Shown here piece after piece: positions 44,901 to 55,908 of a stretch of DNA of 64,000 bases (its first letter is position 1; every line of letters begins with the position of its first letter). The stretch is from Brasenia schreberi (taxonomy: Eukaryota; Streptophyta; Magnoliopsida; Nymphaeales; Cabombaceae). The translations under genes and the position numbers were made by a program. The stretch is taken from NCBI GenBank assembly GCA_036023115.1, contig JAYKKT010000080.1:9818501-9882500 (forward strand), in the 5' to 3' direction. The notes under the pieces are model-generated. The model saw only the letters and a program-made list of their open reading frames with translations. It was not told the origin of the DNA and searched no databases.

Positions 44901-47900
44901 TCTTCCTGAGAATGGTGTTTGTTGCATTTTGGTTTAAATGGGACAGTTCCATGCTGGCATATGCTTTCCACCATAGCTGTACAAAGGACCAAAGCATGCT
45001 GAAAAGGAAATGACATGAAAAACTTTGTGCCCATTGTTCCTGCTCCCCCAAGATAAATACTTTCTCACCTGCTCCTGTATGAAAGATTTTCTTCTCCAGG
45101 ATCAACACCTAGGTGACTTACAATAGTAGTGGCTGCTTCAGTAGCACTGAAATTCAAGTTGCATCAACACCCATCATATCTACTATCCCAAGATTCAGTT
45201 TAACCAGATGCATGGCCTATCAACCAGATTTGGAGAACCAAGTTTTTATGCTGGAGCAGCCTATGTAGATGGGAGCCAGGAGCATTAGATTTTCATCTAA
45301 TGATATGAAACTTACTGCAGGATATATCGTTCACAAATAGCTATCCAACCAAACACTAAATCATCATATCTGAATCCCAAACAATTTCGGGTAGTGGATT
45401 CATCTTATATTAGTATACAGTATCATGATCCGGTGGTAACTACTAAAACTTGCTGTTATCCCGCTCCTTTGTGACGAGAGTTCATTGGAGAGTCCCGCTC
45501 CAGTTGTGTTCGTTGTAGTGATCTTTATAGTTGAACATCACTTTATGGCAATCTGCTTGAGACCTTGGAAGATAAGCGGTGACAGAGAGAGTTGTGGAGT
45601 GACTGCTGGAGTCTTATCAGGTTCCAAATCTCTGAACGTGATTCTGTACTATTAACAACCACTTTATGGTGGTGGAGGGATTCAATCTTCTTGAGACCTT
45701 GGAAGATGAGCGATGACAGAGAGAGGGTTGTGAAGTCTTATCAGGTTCCAAATCTCTGAACGTGATTCTGTACTATTAACAACCACAGAGAATAGTAAGA
45801 TTTACCATTCTACCTATGAACAACAGAAGCTTCCCTTGGGAGGTTTTTCTTGGACCACTCAGTGTAAGAGATAAAGCTAAGACCCTTTTCTCTAGGGCAT
45901 ATACTGGACTTTGGTTTAAGCTTATGCATCGTTGAACATTGATTCAGGATGCGAACTCAAGCATTGGGGAACTTCTGAGCTTTCTCTTTGTAAGAATGGG
46001 ACACAAACCATACCTATAACAAGGATATTATGAAGTTCAATTATTTTCATTTAACTACATAGTGTTAGAAAATGGGCCCGAGCGGCCCGGCCCTGGCCAA
46101 TTGGGCGGTCAGGGCCAGGGTCTGTAGGGCCACTAGCCGTTGGGGGCTGGCTGGCAGCCAACCCCCCTTCCCTTCTCTTCTCTTCTCTTCCTCCTCTCTT
46201 CTCTTCTTCTCCTTTACTACTCCTCATGTAATCTATAAATACGCCTTCATTGTAAATACTTTGGTAAGCCTTTTTGTGGCTAAATAATATTCTTTTTTTA
46301 ATATATTGTGCTTTTATTGCATATGCTTTATTATAGCCTTTTTCGAAGGCTTTTGCAAGTGATATTTTGAGGTGATATTCATCAACCTTTCGCTGCTACA
46401 TCGAAGCATCGTCTTCATTACACATAGTTACCCTTTATCGGTTCACATTAGAGATCTTGGTTGAGGATCTTCGGACCTGTAGTGGTGGGAATTACATAAT
46501 AGTGAAGCTTGGATCATTTTTGTAGAATATGAAAAGTGACAAAAATGTACTTTTGCATCATTTTATTTGTGGAATGCATTCTAAAAATCAGGAATCTATT
46601 TTACACCAATTCAAATTTTTGCCGTGAAGGAATCAGAAATTAGAAAACAAGAGCCACCACGTAAGGAACATATCTTTGATGTGCTCCTCCTTGTTAAGTT
46701 TATAAGCATAGGTATAGGAACCTCATCGAGAAGGAAGCGGTATAATTTTTGTGAGATTGATGAAGCATTACCTGCTAGCGTGGCACATGATGAGTGATCC
46801 AGCTTGTGTTGAATTAACAGCTTGCATAGCACATGATCACGCTCTATGGATGCAAAGAATCCATGTAGCCGACTCCATCTAGTATGGGAAAAGGCTTAGT
46901 TGTTGTATCGAGGAAACATTACAAAGTTCTCTTGCACTTCGCTAAAAGCATATCAGTTCATGCTTGGGGCTTACTCTTCTACAGCTCACTGCGATTATGA
47001 TTCCAGACCATCAAACATGAATTAAACGGAAGTTTGTTGTTGGAAAATGCTTCAGCATGAGACTAGACTGATCACTTAAGTATACATACAAGTAGTAAAT
47101 CCTACAAGAAAACAGCTCAGTACAAGAAAGATATAAATGGAAAGTACTCGTAGACAATTAAGAAAACCACATCTAAATTTAAGGAAATGAAGATGTTTAC
47201 GCCAATTGCATATATTTCAAGAATAATTATGATGTTTCATCACCCTATATTTGCAATATTAGTCCATCTATAGTCACAGAATAGTTCTGTGAAGCTACAT
47301 GTATATTCAGTTCTATCATTTTGCGATCATCACTTCCTGTGCAGTCAAGCTGGTCGCATTTTCTTGGAGACCCGAATTCGTTGCTTTGAGGGATGAGGAA
47401 GGCAACCATGGATGTTTATGCTACCAGGCTGAAGCGATTGTCTCTGAAACCAGGAGCAGTTCCCCTTTATTATAAGTTGAAAAATAAGCCCATCTTCTAT
47501 ACTTCTATGACATAGGGTTACCATATTCCTATGGTGTCTACTGGATATGTTCTACACAACCTAACTGAAGTCATAAACAGTGTTATGACTAGTCAATGGC
47601 TTTATTTGCTTGCTTCTATGGTTTATGATGAAGAGCTATAGTGTCCAATTTTTAAGTTTGGGCAAGAGTCTCACAGGTGCTGATTATAAAGCTTTTCTCG
47701 GATGGTTCTTCCAGCCGTTGATGAGTGAGGAAATTATCATGAGATGAATTTTGAGGGCAATTTCTGGGAACAGGAAAAATAAGCACGCACTCTAAATAAA
47801 CATGAATGAAAATTGTCTCTGTTTCCCAGCTTTTGTAGTGTTTATCGTAGTTAAGCATTGGTTTAGTGTTTTGAACAAATGTTTACACTGATGTGATAAT

Positions 47901-48540
47901 AGTGCTGACAGTATAGAGATGGTGCCGCTACAATTTTTGGATGAAAAATGAACAATGAGCATGTTCATAATCTTCTTAATTGAAACTTGAAATTCCTGCT
48001 ATTCCTGCAGGGGAGCATTCAACATTGGATTTATATGCATAGTTCTTAACTGTGCTCTCATCTTGTGCACAACATGGTGGCAGAGTAAAGATGTCGAAAC
48101 ATTTGATGGATCAACTTCTACTGCTGTACAAGTTGTAGTAATCACTGGACTCCTCTCCTTTTTAATGTAAGAATCATCTCCAATTCCCGGTTTCATTCTG
48201 TAGCTATAGAATTAGGCATATACCATCTACGGTACCAGAACTAAATAGAACGAATTTATATGGGACATAATGAAATGAAGGTTGATTGTCGTGTCCCCTT
48301 GCAGGTTTTCTGTTTCATTGTGGCCAATTTGGAGTTTCTTGACCTTACCACTTCTGGTAGTGCTCTGTTTGTGTGTAAGGGTGTTGTTTTCTTTAAACTT
48401 TAAAGCTGATGGATTTTTTTTCCTTTTTCTTTTGTATCTTCTTGCAGATAACGTTGCTTTTGGCTTCCATTAATGTGTCACAACACTTTCCGCCATTCAG
48501 AAAGTTCAAATCACAAGCCGATCTTCTTCGCGAAGATTGA
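41972..48540 (+). CDS. small four-helix membrane protein gene (TMEM128-like, tentative), 4 exons
   Basis: Exon 1 is 41972-42257. It starts MGVRLSEGTPKGGAKDTVRQ, with a serine/acidic stretch SNSGYGSSSEDLEDDASSLS, then in a shifted frame TSSTSGGRIGISGVFELAFW and VLSSTFIVYYGDGHSNF (helix 1), ending at GAG/GTTGGT. Exon 2 is 48011-48166 (GAFNIGFICIVLNCALILCT, helix 2; TAVQVVVITGLLSFLM, helix 3). Exon 3 is 48305-48356 (FSVSLWPIWSFLTLPLL). Exon 4 is 48448-48540 (ITLLLASINVSQHFPPFRKF, KSQADLLRED, stop). All junctions are GT/AG and in phase. The total is about 195 residues. Four hydrophobic spans fit the TMEM128 type; that name is from general resemblance only. Between about 42092 and 42125 the N-terminal frame must move by one base to reach helix 1, so this copy is frameshifted or the assembly lacks a base. 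Intron 1 is 5.75 kb and hosts a solo LTR. Confidence 0.7.
43970..44425 (-). other. unassigned antisense open frame within intron 1
   Basis: A 151-codon minus-strand frame with no recognised motif, lying in the long intron of the membrane-protein gene. Composition is unremarkable and no splice or promoter context supports it. Probably chance. Confidence 0.15.
44552..44576. repeat. poly-C homopolymer of 25
   Basis: An uninterrupted run of 25 C between ATTTAG and TTCTG. Such runs are rare in an AT-rich plant intron and are prone to length error in sequencing. Confidence 0.95.
45536..45787 (+). repeat. tandem duplication, period about 134 bp
   Basis: The unit with GAGACCTTGGAAGATAAGC (45559) recurs as GAGACCTTGGAAGATGAGC (45693). 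Both continue through TCTTATCAGGTTCCAAATCT and GAACGTGATTCTGTACTATT to AACAACCAC. The two units differ by a few substitutions and by a 13-bp indel (TGGAGTGACTGCTGG missing in the second). Confidence 0.85.
46063..46422 (+). mobile_element. solo LTR of the inner copia family, with TSD CATAG
   Basis: Begins TGTTAGAAAATGGGCCC and ends TCGTCTTCATTACA. It is flanked by CATAG at 46058-46062 and CATAG at 46423-46427. Its 3' two thirds match the LTRs at 50808-51141 and 54598-54976: TCTATAAATAC promoter box, TAAGCCTTTTTGTGGCTAA, TTTAATATATTGTGCTTTT, TTATAGCC, GTGATATT-x-GAGGTGATATTCATCAACC. The GC-rich 5' third differs. It is a solo LTR left by recombination, in the same orientation as the host gene and inside its intron 1, with its own promoter and polyadenylation signals. 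Confidence 0.88.
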
Positions 48541-48850
48541 TTCTTTACTAGTCTGTGTACAGTGAATCAAAATCTGTAGGAGCGTCTTTAAGTATGAACG
48601 TGCATCATTCAATCATTCAATCCTTCAGTTTCAAATTTGTCCAACCATATGATTAATGAAGAGAAGTTGATGATTCATTATGGTTTTCCATGTAAGAATT
48701 AGATTATTGTGGAAATATAAGAATGGGTATAAACATCTCATTGATATGATGTACAGAATTTGCATATGAGCACTTTGTATCTCTCTCTCTTTTCCTGTGT
48801 TTCCCAAGGATGGATCAAAGGAAAGTTGAAACTTTTGTTGAAGATGGGGA
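48541..48850. other. 3' region of the membrane-protein gene
   Basis: 310 bp between the stop codon and the target duplication of the outer LTR element. It probably contains the 3' UTR; several AATGAA/AATATA-like signals are present (48653, 48714) but none can be assigned. Confidence 0.4.
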
Positions 48851-48855
48851 GTTTG

Positions 48856-49061
48856 TGTTAGAAAACAAGTAATCTACTTGAAATCATTTTATTGAAGAAT
48901 GAACAAACAATCTATACAATCAGCCACACACTGGCCCAACGGCTAGGGCCCCCTGGTGAAGTGTTAGGTGGCATGGGCCTGAGTGGCTCTAAGTTCATTG
49001 GGACCTGATTACAAACACAAACTTATGACTCCTATTGTACCAACCCTATTACTTTTTAACA
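48856..49061 (-). repeat. 3' LTR of the outer element, internally deleted
   Basis: Minus strand TGTTAAAAAGTAATAGGG ... CTTGTTTTCTAACA. Compared with the 5' LTR at 55909-56243, about 120 bp containing the TATAAATA promoter box and surrounding U3/R sequence are missing. The ends are intact. Confidence 0.8.
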
Positions 49062-49074
49062 CGCCTCCTTAAAC

Positions 49075-50711
49075 GTACGGTATATCGAAAGTTTGTTTCA
49101 ATCTTCATGTGTGAACTCACACTGATCCTTTCAAAAGAAGAATGTTCAAATGGAAAGATCTTTTTCGAAGCTTCAGCTCTTTGATCTACCTTAAAACATA
49201 CCTACAACAAAACTTAGAATTAATCTTGAATGAAATATTAAGATCCCATAACTCTAAACATGAAAATCTATGTTTTCAAATAAGTTCTTTAAGAGAAAAC
49301 ATTGATCATCTAAATAGGATTATCAAATATAACAAATAATTTCATGAATCACCACAAAATCATGATATTACAAAAAAACATTGGTATACCAAACAAGCTT
49401 TGTGTTTGTAAACGAGACAATCAGTTGAAACCTAAGTTTTAAGGATAAACTCGAACTCAAAAAAGTTTAAGGCTAAGCTCAAACTATCTAAATCAAACAA
49501 GCTTTAAGGCTAAGTTCAAACCATCCAAATCAAACAAGCTTTAAGAGTAAGCTCAAACCCACTCAATCGAACAAATACCAAGACCCTTAAATAACTCATA
49601 ATCTCAAACTTGATTCTATGATACCAAAGATAAGATAATCCACCAAGATGATCAAAAAGGTTTTAAATATATACGAAGAGATTTATAATCAACTTAATAT
49701 TTTTCAAGAATCTTTTCAACATAAACTGTTTGTCTCAAGAAACAAGAATTCTTTTAATATAATTTTTATCATTCCAAAAAAATGCTTAAAATATAGTAAA
49801 TGAATAGTCAATACTCAAGGCAAAACTATTTTTATGTATTATTTTCAAATACTTGTATCAAGCATAAGTTTATCAAGATAACAATAAGTACATTTTTAAC
49901 ATTGACTCATCTCCAATCAATAGCCAATAACATGAAGCACCTTAATCACAAAGGACTTCAACACAGAGATCTTAATCACATAAAAATGCAACTTCAAAGT
50001 TATTAAGATCACAAATTATCAAATAACAATAAGTATATCTTCAAACATTGACTAATTTTCAACTAATAGCCAACAACATAAACACCTTAATCGCAAAGGT
50101 CTTCAACAAAAGTCCAACAAAAGTGACATATAGCCACAATATGGATCTTAATCATACAAAGATATGCAACTTATCGTCTAACAAACAATAAATAAAATTT
50201 TCTTCTAAACGAGACAATAAACAATTAATCCAACATGTTAAAAATAAACAAGTTGGAAAGATCACACGTGGATAAACTTGAATCTGAATACCAAGTAAGA
50301 TTAAATCGAATCGAGACAGCCCCACCAGCAAACGCCTATACCTAATAGAGAACGGGTCGGGATCTATGACCCAACTACATATAAATGCCCCATTTCTCTC
50401 TTTCTCCTTCTCACACCGTCTCTCTACGGCATCATTTGTTGTCGCACCTCATCTCTCTCTCATAAGCATTATATGGTCTGTGTGGTTTCCTCCTCCCTTT
50501 CTTCCTCCTTTCCACGTACATGCCCCTCTCCAATCTCTACAACAGAGATGAAGACGAAGAGAGAAGGAAACCAAAATACCCATCTCGAGAAATGCATCAG
50601 TTGATCCTATAGGGAGGAATAAAGGAAACCCATATTATGTATTTGCCCTAATCCCTCTCTGTTTCTTCACTTTCCTCTCTAGGCTATCTACGTTTCTTTG
50701 GTGGCTCGAAG
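49075..50711. repeat. outer element internal region, left part: decayed tandem repeats
   Basis: 49470-49570 contains about three copies of a 45-50 bp unit with AAGCTTTAAGGCTAAG and CAAACCATCCAAATCAAAC. 49879-50024 and 50024-50170 are two copies of a 145-bp unit (AACAATAAGTA, ATTGACT, AATAGCCAA, AACACCTTAATC, AAAGG-CTTCAAC, GATCTTAATCA). No retroviral-type domain was recognised. Confidence 0.6.
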
Positions 50712-50807
50712 ATGACAAAATCCAGTGATGGCGATCACAACGATAGCTTTCGAGATGACCTTATCGCAAGAAGGTCTCGTTCATATCATGATGAACAAGC
50801 GTCTCTA
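50712..50807 (+). pseudogene. protein-like frame in the outer element, 5' half, cut by inner copia
   Basis: Plus-strand ATG at 50712 opens MTKSSDGDHNDSFRDDLIAR then RSRSYHDEQASL, where the inner copia begins at 50808. Across the insertion the frame resumes after the target duplication at 54982 as RPSKEVQLNNPNG. The two halves thus belong to one original frame, antisense to the outer element. Could be a captured host gene fragment; I do not recognise the family. Confidence 0.45.
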
Positions 50808-51141
50808 TGTTAAAAGGGGTTGGAGCAGCAACGGCTACTTGGGTAGCCGTTGGGTACTCGCAGGCAGTTGCCTGCCCCTTCTCCTGCCCCCTCACAGTCC
50901 CTCTTCTCACTTCTTCCCTCTTGTCTTCTCTTCCTCTCTCTTCCACATGTACTCTATAAATACCCTTCTTATACATACTTTTATTTCAAGCCTTTTGTAG
51001 CTAATTAATATTATTTTTTTAATATATTATGCTTTTGTTGTATACGCTTTATTATAGCCTTTTTTCTAAGGCTTTTGCGAGTGATATTTTGAAGTGATAT
51101 TCATCAACCTTTTGTTGTCACATTGAAGCGTCTTCATTACA
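50808..51141 (+). repeat. 5' LTR of the inner copia
   Basis: TGTTAAAAGGGGTTGGAGC ... CGTCTTCATTACA. It contains the palindrome CAACGGCTAC-TTGG-GTAGCCGTTG at 50829-50852, a TATAAATA box at 50955-50962 and an A/T-rich R region. TG...CA ends as usual. Confidence 0.9.
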
Positions 51142-51189
51142 TGATATCAGAGCCATTTTACGATCGTGAGAATATTATTCATCTTCTTG

Positions 51190-52110
51190 GGAAGCATGGC
51201 GATTGTATTTTGTAAGTTTATCTTTTAGTTTCTTTTTCTCCTTAAAATATGAATGATAAAGAGGGATTCAATTTTCATGTAACACCCTCGAACTATAAGA
51301 CATGAGCCCAATATATGAAAAATTACCTATATTTCAAAAACTTATGGGGCTATGTAAGTGGTTCGAAGGTAAAACCCTATATCAATATCACACTTAAGCA
51401 AAAAGAGAAATATGAATGAGGTCATAAAACAATCCTATGGATGCTTATTAATAATGTAAATGAGCATACTAGAGATACTTTGACTGATTTCACCAACGCT
51501 AAAGAAACATGAGAATATTTAAAAAGATCCCATGCTCAAAACGATGTGGCTCATAGGATGGCATTAAGAGACAAATTGGTCTCACTTAGATAAGGAAATA
51601 AAGAGGTAAATAAATTTTTTGGGGAATACTCTAATGTTTGAAACCAATTATATGATTACAAAAAGAAATGTACACAATGTCTTAGTGAGAGACAATATAA
51701 AAATAATGAGGATTTCGTATACCAATTTATAAGAAGTCTTCGGGAAGAATTTGAAGGAGTAAGATAATCTCTCATTCATAGAAAATCTTTCTCTGCAAAA
51801 GAAGAGATTCTTACCGATTTCCAAATGGCGAAAACAAGAATGAATTGAAGTTAGACTTCAAAGGGGTACCACCTTTGACGCATCAAAACTCGAAGCAAAT
51901 ATGAAGGCTTACCGACCTTCTCATTTCAAAAGTGAAGAAGGAAGAAAAAATATTATTTGTTATCATTGTAGAGAGGTCGGACATATAAGGCCAAATTACC
52001 CAAAGTTGAAAAGAAATGTGGCATTAGTAGAATAACAAGTCTCATCCTCTATCATTGTACTCGAAGAAAAGATAAAAAGACTTGAAGCTCAAATAAAAGA
52101 CAAAGCAACA
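51190..52110 (+). pseudogene. copia gag relic with zinc knuckle
   Basis: From MNDKEGFNFHVTPSNYKT (51250) on: KPYINITLKQKEKYE, ILWMLINNVNEHTRDTLTDF, NAKET-x-EYLKRSHAQNDVAH, RMALRDKLVSLR, YQFIRSLREEFEGVR. The knuckle is IICYHCREVGHIRPNYP, the CCHC motif with the last Cys changed to Tyr. At least six stops or frameshifts. Gag packages element RNA; this copy cannot produce it. Confidence 0.82.
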
Positions 52111-53520
52111 ATAGGTGCGGTTTGTTCTTGTTCAACTAACCAAGTTGAAGGTACGGTTTCTTGGATTCTTGATTCTGGTGCCTCATTTCATATAACTTGT
52201 AATGAAAATATTTTAAAATCATGGATTGGAAAACCCTTATCATGGGTTTATACTACGGATGGAATACAATTAAATGTTGATAAAATTGGTGACTTACAAA
52301 ACAAAAATTTTGAAGTTTTCAAAATTAGTATTATTTCAAAACTAAATTTAAACTTACTTTCTGTATCTCAAATTTTAGATAAAAACTGTATTAGAATTTT
52401 TTCATTCATGGGATGTATTGTATATGATCGCCTCTCGAAGAAGGTGATTAGTCGTGGTCATAGGGAGGGCAAACTTTATATTATGGACTATCTATATAGC
52501 ATAGGATATGCTAATATTTTGACTAGTGATGTTCTTCTATGGCATAAAAGATTATGACATCTTAATATTCAAAAGTTATATCAATGTCCTCTTCGAATAA
52601 ATAATATTGAAAACTTTTCTTGCAAAGATTGTGTAAAATTCAACATCTACCCTTTTCAAACAAAATGTATATCTCCACAAAATCATTTGAGATTATTCAC
52701 GAATGTATGGGGACCGACACCTATTTTATGTAAAGGAGGGATCTCCTACTATATTATTTTTATAGATGATTTCACTATATATACATAGATATATCTTTTA
52801 AAGGCCAAGTGTGACATTTTTCAAAATTTTGTGATATTTCACAATCTTGTAAAAAATCAATTTGATTCCGAAATTAAGATTTTTAGATTCAACTCGTGAG
52901 GAAAGTTTATGTTAAAAGAATTTAAAAATCATCTTGACAAATTTGAGATTGTGCATCAAATTTCTTGCACTAAAACTCCTTAACAAAATGACATTTCGGA
53001 ACGTAAACATCGTCATATTTTGGAAACCACAAAAACGTTGTTATTGTCTAGTGGTGTTCCTAAAAACTTTTGGGCCGAAGCTATTATGACTTCTATTTAC
53101 CTAATTAACCAAATGTCATCTTCAGTTTTACAAAACATATCTCTTATAGGAAAGCTCTTTCAACTTCCTCCTAATTATTGTAGATTTCGTGTGTTTGGAT
53201 GTAAATGTTTTGTTTATACTAACAAAGATGATAAACTTTCTTCTTGTGCTATAGAATATATTTTCCTAGGGTATGGGATAAATAAGAAGAGATATAGATG
53301 CTATGATTATAAAAATGACAAACTCTACGTATCAAGAGATGTCAAATTCTTTGAAAATGAATATTTCTTTAAAGGAATGAATAATGCTCATCCTATTGAT
53401 GAGTCGTCATAGTCCTTCTTGAATGATGTCCTAGGGAATGACATAATACATGTTGAAAATGAGCTTGATGAACCTATGATTTCAAGACAGTCAGTTATAC
53501 CCTTTGATCAATAATACTTG
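52111..53520 (+). pseudogene. copia protease and integrase relic
   Basis: Protease motif WILDSGASFHIT at about 52162, with the catalytic Asp intact. The integrase zinc site follows: WHKRL-x-HLNIQKLY and CKDCVKFNIYPFQT. Catalytic core motifs are FTNVWGP and YYIIFIDDFTIY (normally DxWGP and DDxSRY), then FNS-x-GKF and KTP-x-QND-SERKHRHILE. A long open frame then runs KTLLLSSGVPKNFWAEAIMT to SSCAIEYIFLGYGINKKRYR and YVSRDVKFFENEYFF. The first catalytic Asp is Asn in FTNVWGP. Stops are scattered through the core. Confidence 0.85.
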
Positions 53521-54560
53521 ACTATGAGGAAACCTTTGCTCCTGTGGCTCGGATGACAATTGTGAGAACCTTTATAGCCGTGTGTGCTATTAAAGATTGA
53601 AATATCTATCAATTAGATGTCAAAAATGTGTTCTTAAATGGTTTGTTAAAGGAAAAAGTTTATATGAAACCTTCTCTTGGTTTCAACGTACCTAAAAACT
53701 AAGTTTTATGTCTCAAAAGAGTCTTATATAGTTTCAAACAAGCTCCTAAGGCTTGATTTGATAAAATGATTGAATTCATGACTTTGCATGGTTTTACTAT
53801 TTATTATAATGATACCGTTTTGTTCATAAGAAAATCTTCTGCAAGCATTATTATATTTCTGTTATATGTCGATGATATGATTATTACAGGTAGTGATGAT
53901 TATGAGATTCTTCAAATCAAACAAGAACTTGGTAAGATGTTTGAGATGAAAGATTTTTGGCAATTCACTTACTTTTTGGGTATTGAGGTAACTCGAAATA
54001 CTAAAGGTTTCTTTTTATCTCAAACTAAATTTGTTAATGATATTGTTCTTAAATCAAGTCTTACTGATGATAAAATCATTGAGACACCTGTGTTTATTAA
54101 CCAAAAGATGCGACTTGTTTATGGAGAGTTATTAAGTGACCCAACCCCTTATAGGCAGATGGTTAGGGTACTCACTTATCTCACCATTACACATCCAGAT
54201 ATTGCACATGTTGTACATACTATAAGTCAGTTTCAACACTCTCCTACCTCTGTGCATATAAGTGTCTTTATGAGGATTGTTCGATATATTCGGCAAACAA
54301 CAACAAAGAGAATATTTTTATCATCTTCATCTTTACTTCAATTAAATGCATATAATGAAGTTGAGTACTGTGCAATGGCCAATATGACTACTGAATTGAC
54401 TTGGCTCAGATGACTACTACAAGACTTGGGCATGATACTTGAGTTTACTCCAATTTTATATTGCGACAATAAGACTGCTATATATATAGCTAATGATCAC
54501 ACATTTCATGAGTTCTTCACCAAATCGCTACCCGCTCCACGACTTCACTTCTTAGTTAAC
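53521..54560 (+). pseudogene. copia reverse transcriptase and RNase H relic
   Basis: YEETFAPVARMTIVRTFIAV, NIYQLDVKNVFLNGLLKEKV (normally DVKNAFLNGxLxE), then a 215-codon open frame 53766-54413. That frame carries ASIIIFLLYVDDMIITGSDD (the YVDD catalytic box intact), ELGKMFEMKDFWQFTYFLGI and TPVFINQKMRLVYGELLSDP. It reaches RNase H landmarks in AYNEVEYCAMANMTTELTWL; the usual DADWAG/EAEYxA block is shortened. PILYCDNKTAIYIANDHTFH follows. The H and D residues of the RNase H tail are present. A deletion removed about 40 residues before AMANMTTE. Confidence 0.88.
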
Positions 54561-54597
54561 AAAATTTTGGTCATAGCACCATTAGTTTGAGGGAGGG

Positions 54598-54976
54598 TGT
54601 TAAAAGGGGTTGGAGCAGCAACGACTACTTGAGTAGTCGTTGGAGCAGCAACGACTACTTGAGTAGTCGTTGGGTCAGCCCCCAACGACTACTTGGTAGC
54701 CGTTGAGGACTGGTAGGGGGTTGTTTGCCCCTTCTCCTGCCTCCTCTTCTCACGTCTTTTGTCTTGTCTTCTCTTCCTCATGTACTCTATAAATACCCCT
54801 CTTATATATACTGTTGTTTCAAGCCTTTTGTAGCTAAATAATATATTTTTTTAATATATTATGCCTTTGTTGCATACGCTTTATTATAGCTTTTTTTCTA
54901 AAGCTTTTGTGAGTGATATTTTGAAGTGATATTCATCAACCTTCCACTGCCACATTGAAGTATCGTCTTCATTACA
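54598..54976 (+). repeat. 3' LTR of the inner copia, with amplified U3 palindrome
   Basis: Same ends as the 5' LTR. U3 contains three palindrome copies in a row (54619-54642, 54649-54672, 54683-54705) against one in the 5' LTR; the first two are a perfect 30-bp tandem duplication. TCTATAAATAC at 54786-54796 is the promoter box. Confidence 0.9.
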
Positions 54977-54981
54977 CTCCA

Positions 54982-55891
54982 CGCCCTTCGAAAGAAGTGC
55001 AATTGAATAATCCAAATGGATGAGAGCAAAGCCCAGGGAAAACCCATTAACAAGGAGCAAGAGGACGTCCTCTGCTCGAAACCCACCATCATCGCCCTCA
55101 TTGAAGGGTATGAGAAGCTCCAACAACACCTCGATGCGGTTGTCACCGAGATCTCCTCATTCAAATCCCGCGAAGCATCCACAGTTCCATTCGAGCCGAA
55201 AAAGGAGACGACTTTCATTTCGCTCCAACCGACTTCACTTGTCGTCAGATCGAGGCATTAGATGAAGAAGGTGAGATGGTTGTCATACTCAGAGTTGTCA
55301 AAGAAGTTGAAGATAGGTGTTGTTCAACTCCTCTCCCTACGAACTCACCATAGCTACCATCATCGGTTTTTCTTGTCCTTCCCTCTCACTCCGGCTCCAT
55401 CTTTTCAGCTCATATAAATACACAGAGACCCTTCCTATCCGCTGTTGCGGGTGTCAATGACCACCATTCTCCAGCGACACTAAGCAGTGCTATCTCTCGG
55501 AGACATCTAGAGTGTTCGTTGTCGGGGGAGAGATTGAAAGTAGTTGTCCTCCTCAACGGTGGGCTTAATAAGATCACCCTCCGCTTCCTCCACGCTGCTG
55601 ACCACTCCTGCATCACCTTCTATCTCAAAATCTGGTTTCAAGAAGACTTCGAGAACTTTTGGTCTGCTTGCCCTTGGGATGAAGACTTGAAGTTTGCAAA
55701 AGATGATTTCTGAATATCGAAGACGGGCGTTAAACTAGAATTTGCTCTGTTCATCTTTCTCATCTGCCAGAAACCAAGGTTTCATGTGATCTTTCCACCG
55801 TGGGAGCCAATCACCACCACAACCAGCTAAGACTATTGCTGCCAATCCTCTATTGTCTCAGAGTCATGACTTACCCATCGCACCATCAAAT
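54982..55891. other. outer element internal region, right part, with protein-like plus frames
   Basis: After the resumed frame RPSKEVQLNNPNG and its stop near 55021, another plus frame begins at 55016: MDESKAQGKPINKEQEDVLC, then SKPTIIALIEGYEKLQQHLD, AVVTEISSFKSREAS, ending at 55259. Farther on, 55519-55713 reads GERLKVVVLLNGGLNKITLR, FLHAADHSCITFYLKIWFQE. These pieces look like real but unrecognised coding sequence in sense orientation on plus, opposite to the outer element. They may be host sequence carried by the element. No gag homology seen on minus. Confidence 0.4.
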
Positions 55892-55908
55892 CACCTGCTC
55901 TTATACCA

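Larger units (their letters stand above)
50803..54981 (+). mobile_element. inner Ty1/copia retrotransposon, plus strand
   Basis: LTR 50808-51141, primer-binding site TGATATCAGAGCCA (51142-51155), gag-pol remains, purine tract GAGGGAGGG (54589-54597), LTR 54598-54976. Target duplications are CTCTA (50803-50807) and CTCCA (54977-54981), one change in five. The domain order protease, integrase, reverse transcriptase, RNase H is the copia order. Many stops and frameshifts make it non-autonomous now. The two LTRs differ in length (334 and 379 bp), chiefly by a tandem duplication in U3, so the insertion is not recent. Confidence 0.92.

Noticed and set aside
53521..54560. Possible endogenous pararetrovirus reverse transcriptase
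   Set aside because: Integrase precedes RT, flanking LTRs and a 5-bp duplication are present, and there is no movement or coat protein sequence; it is Ty1/copia.
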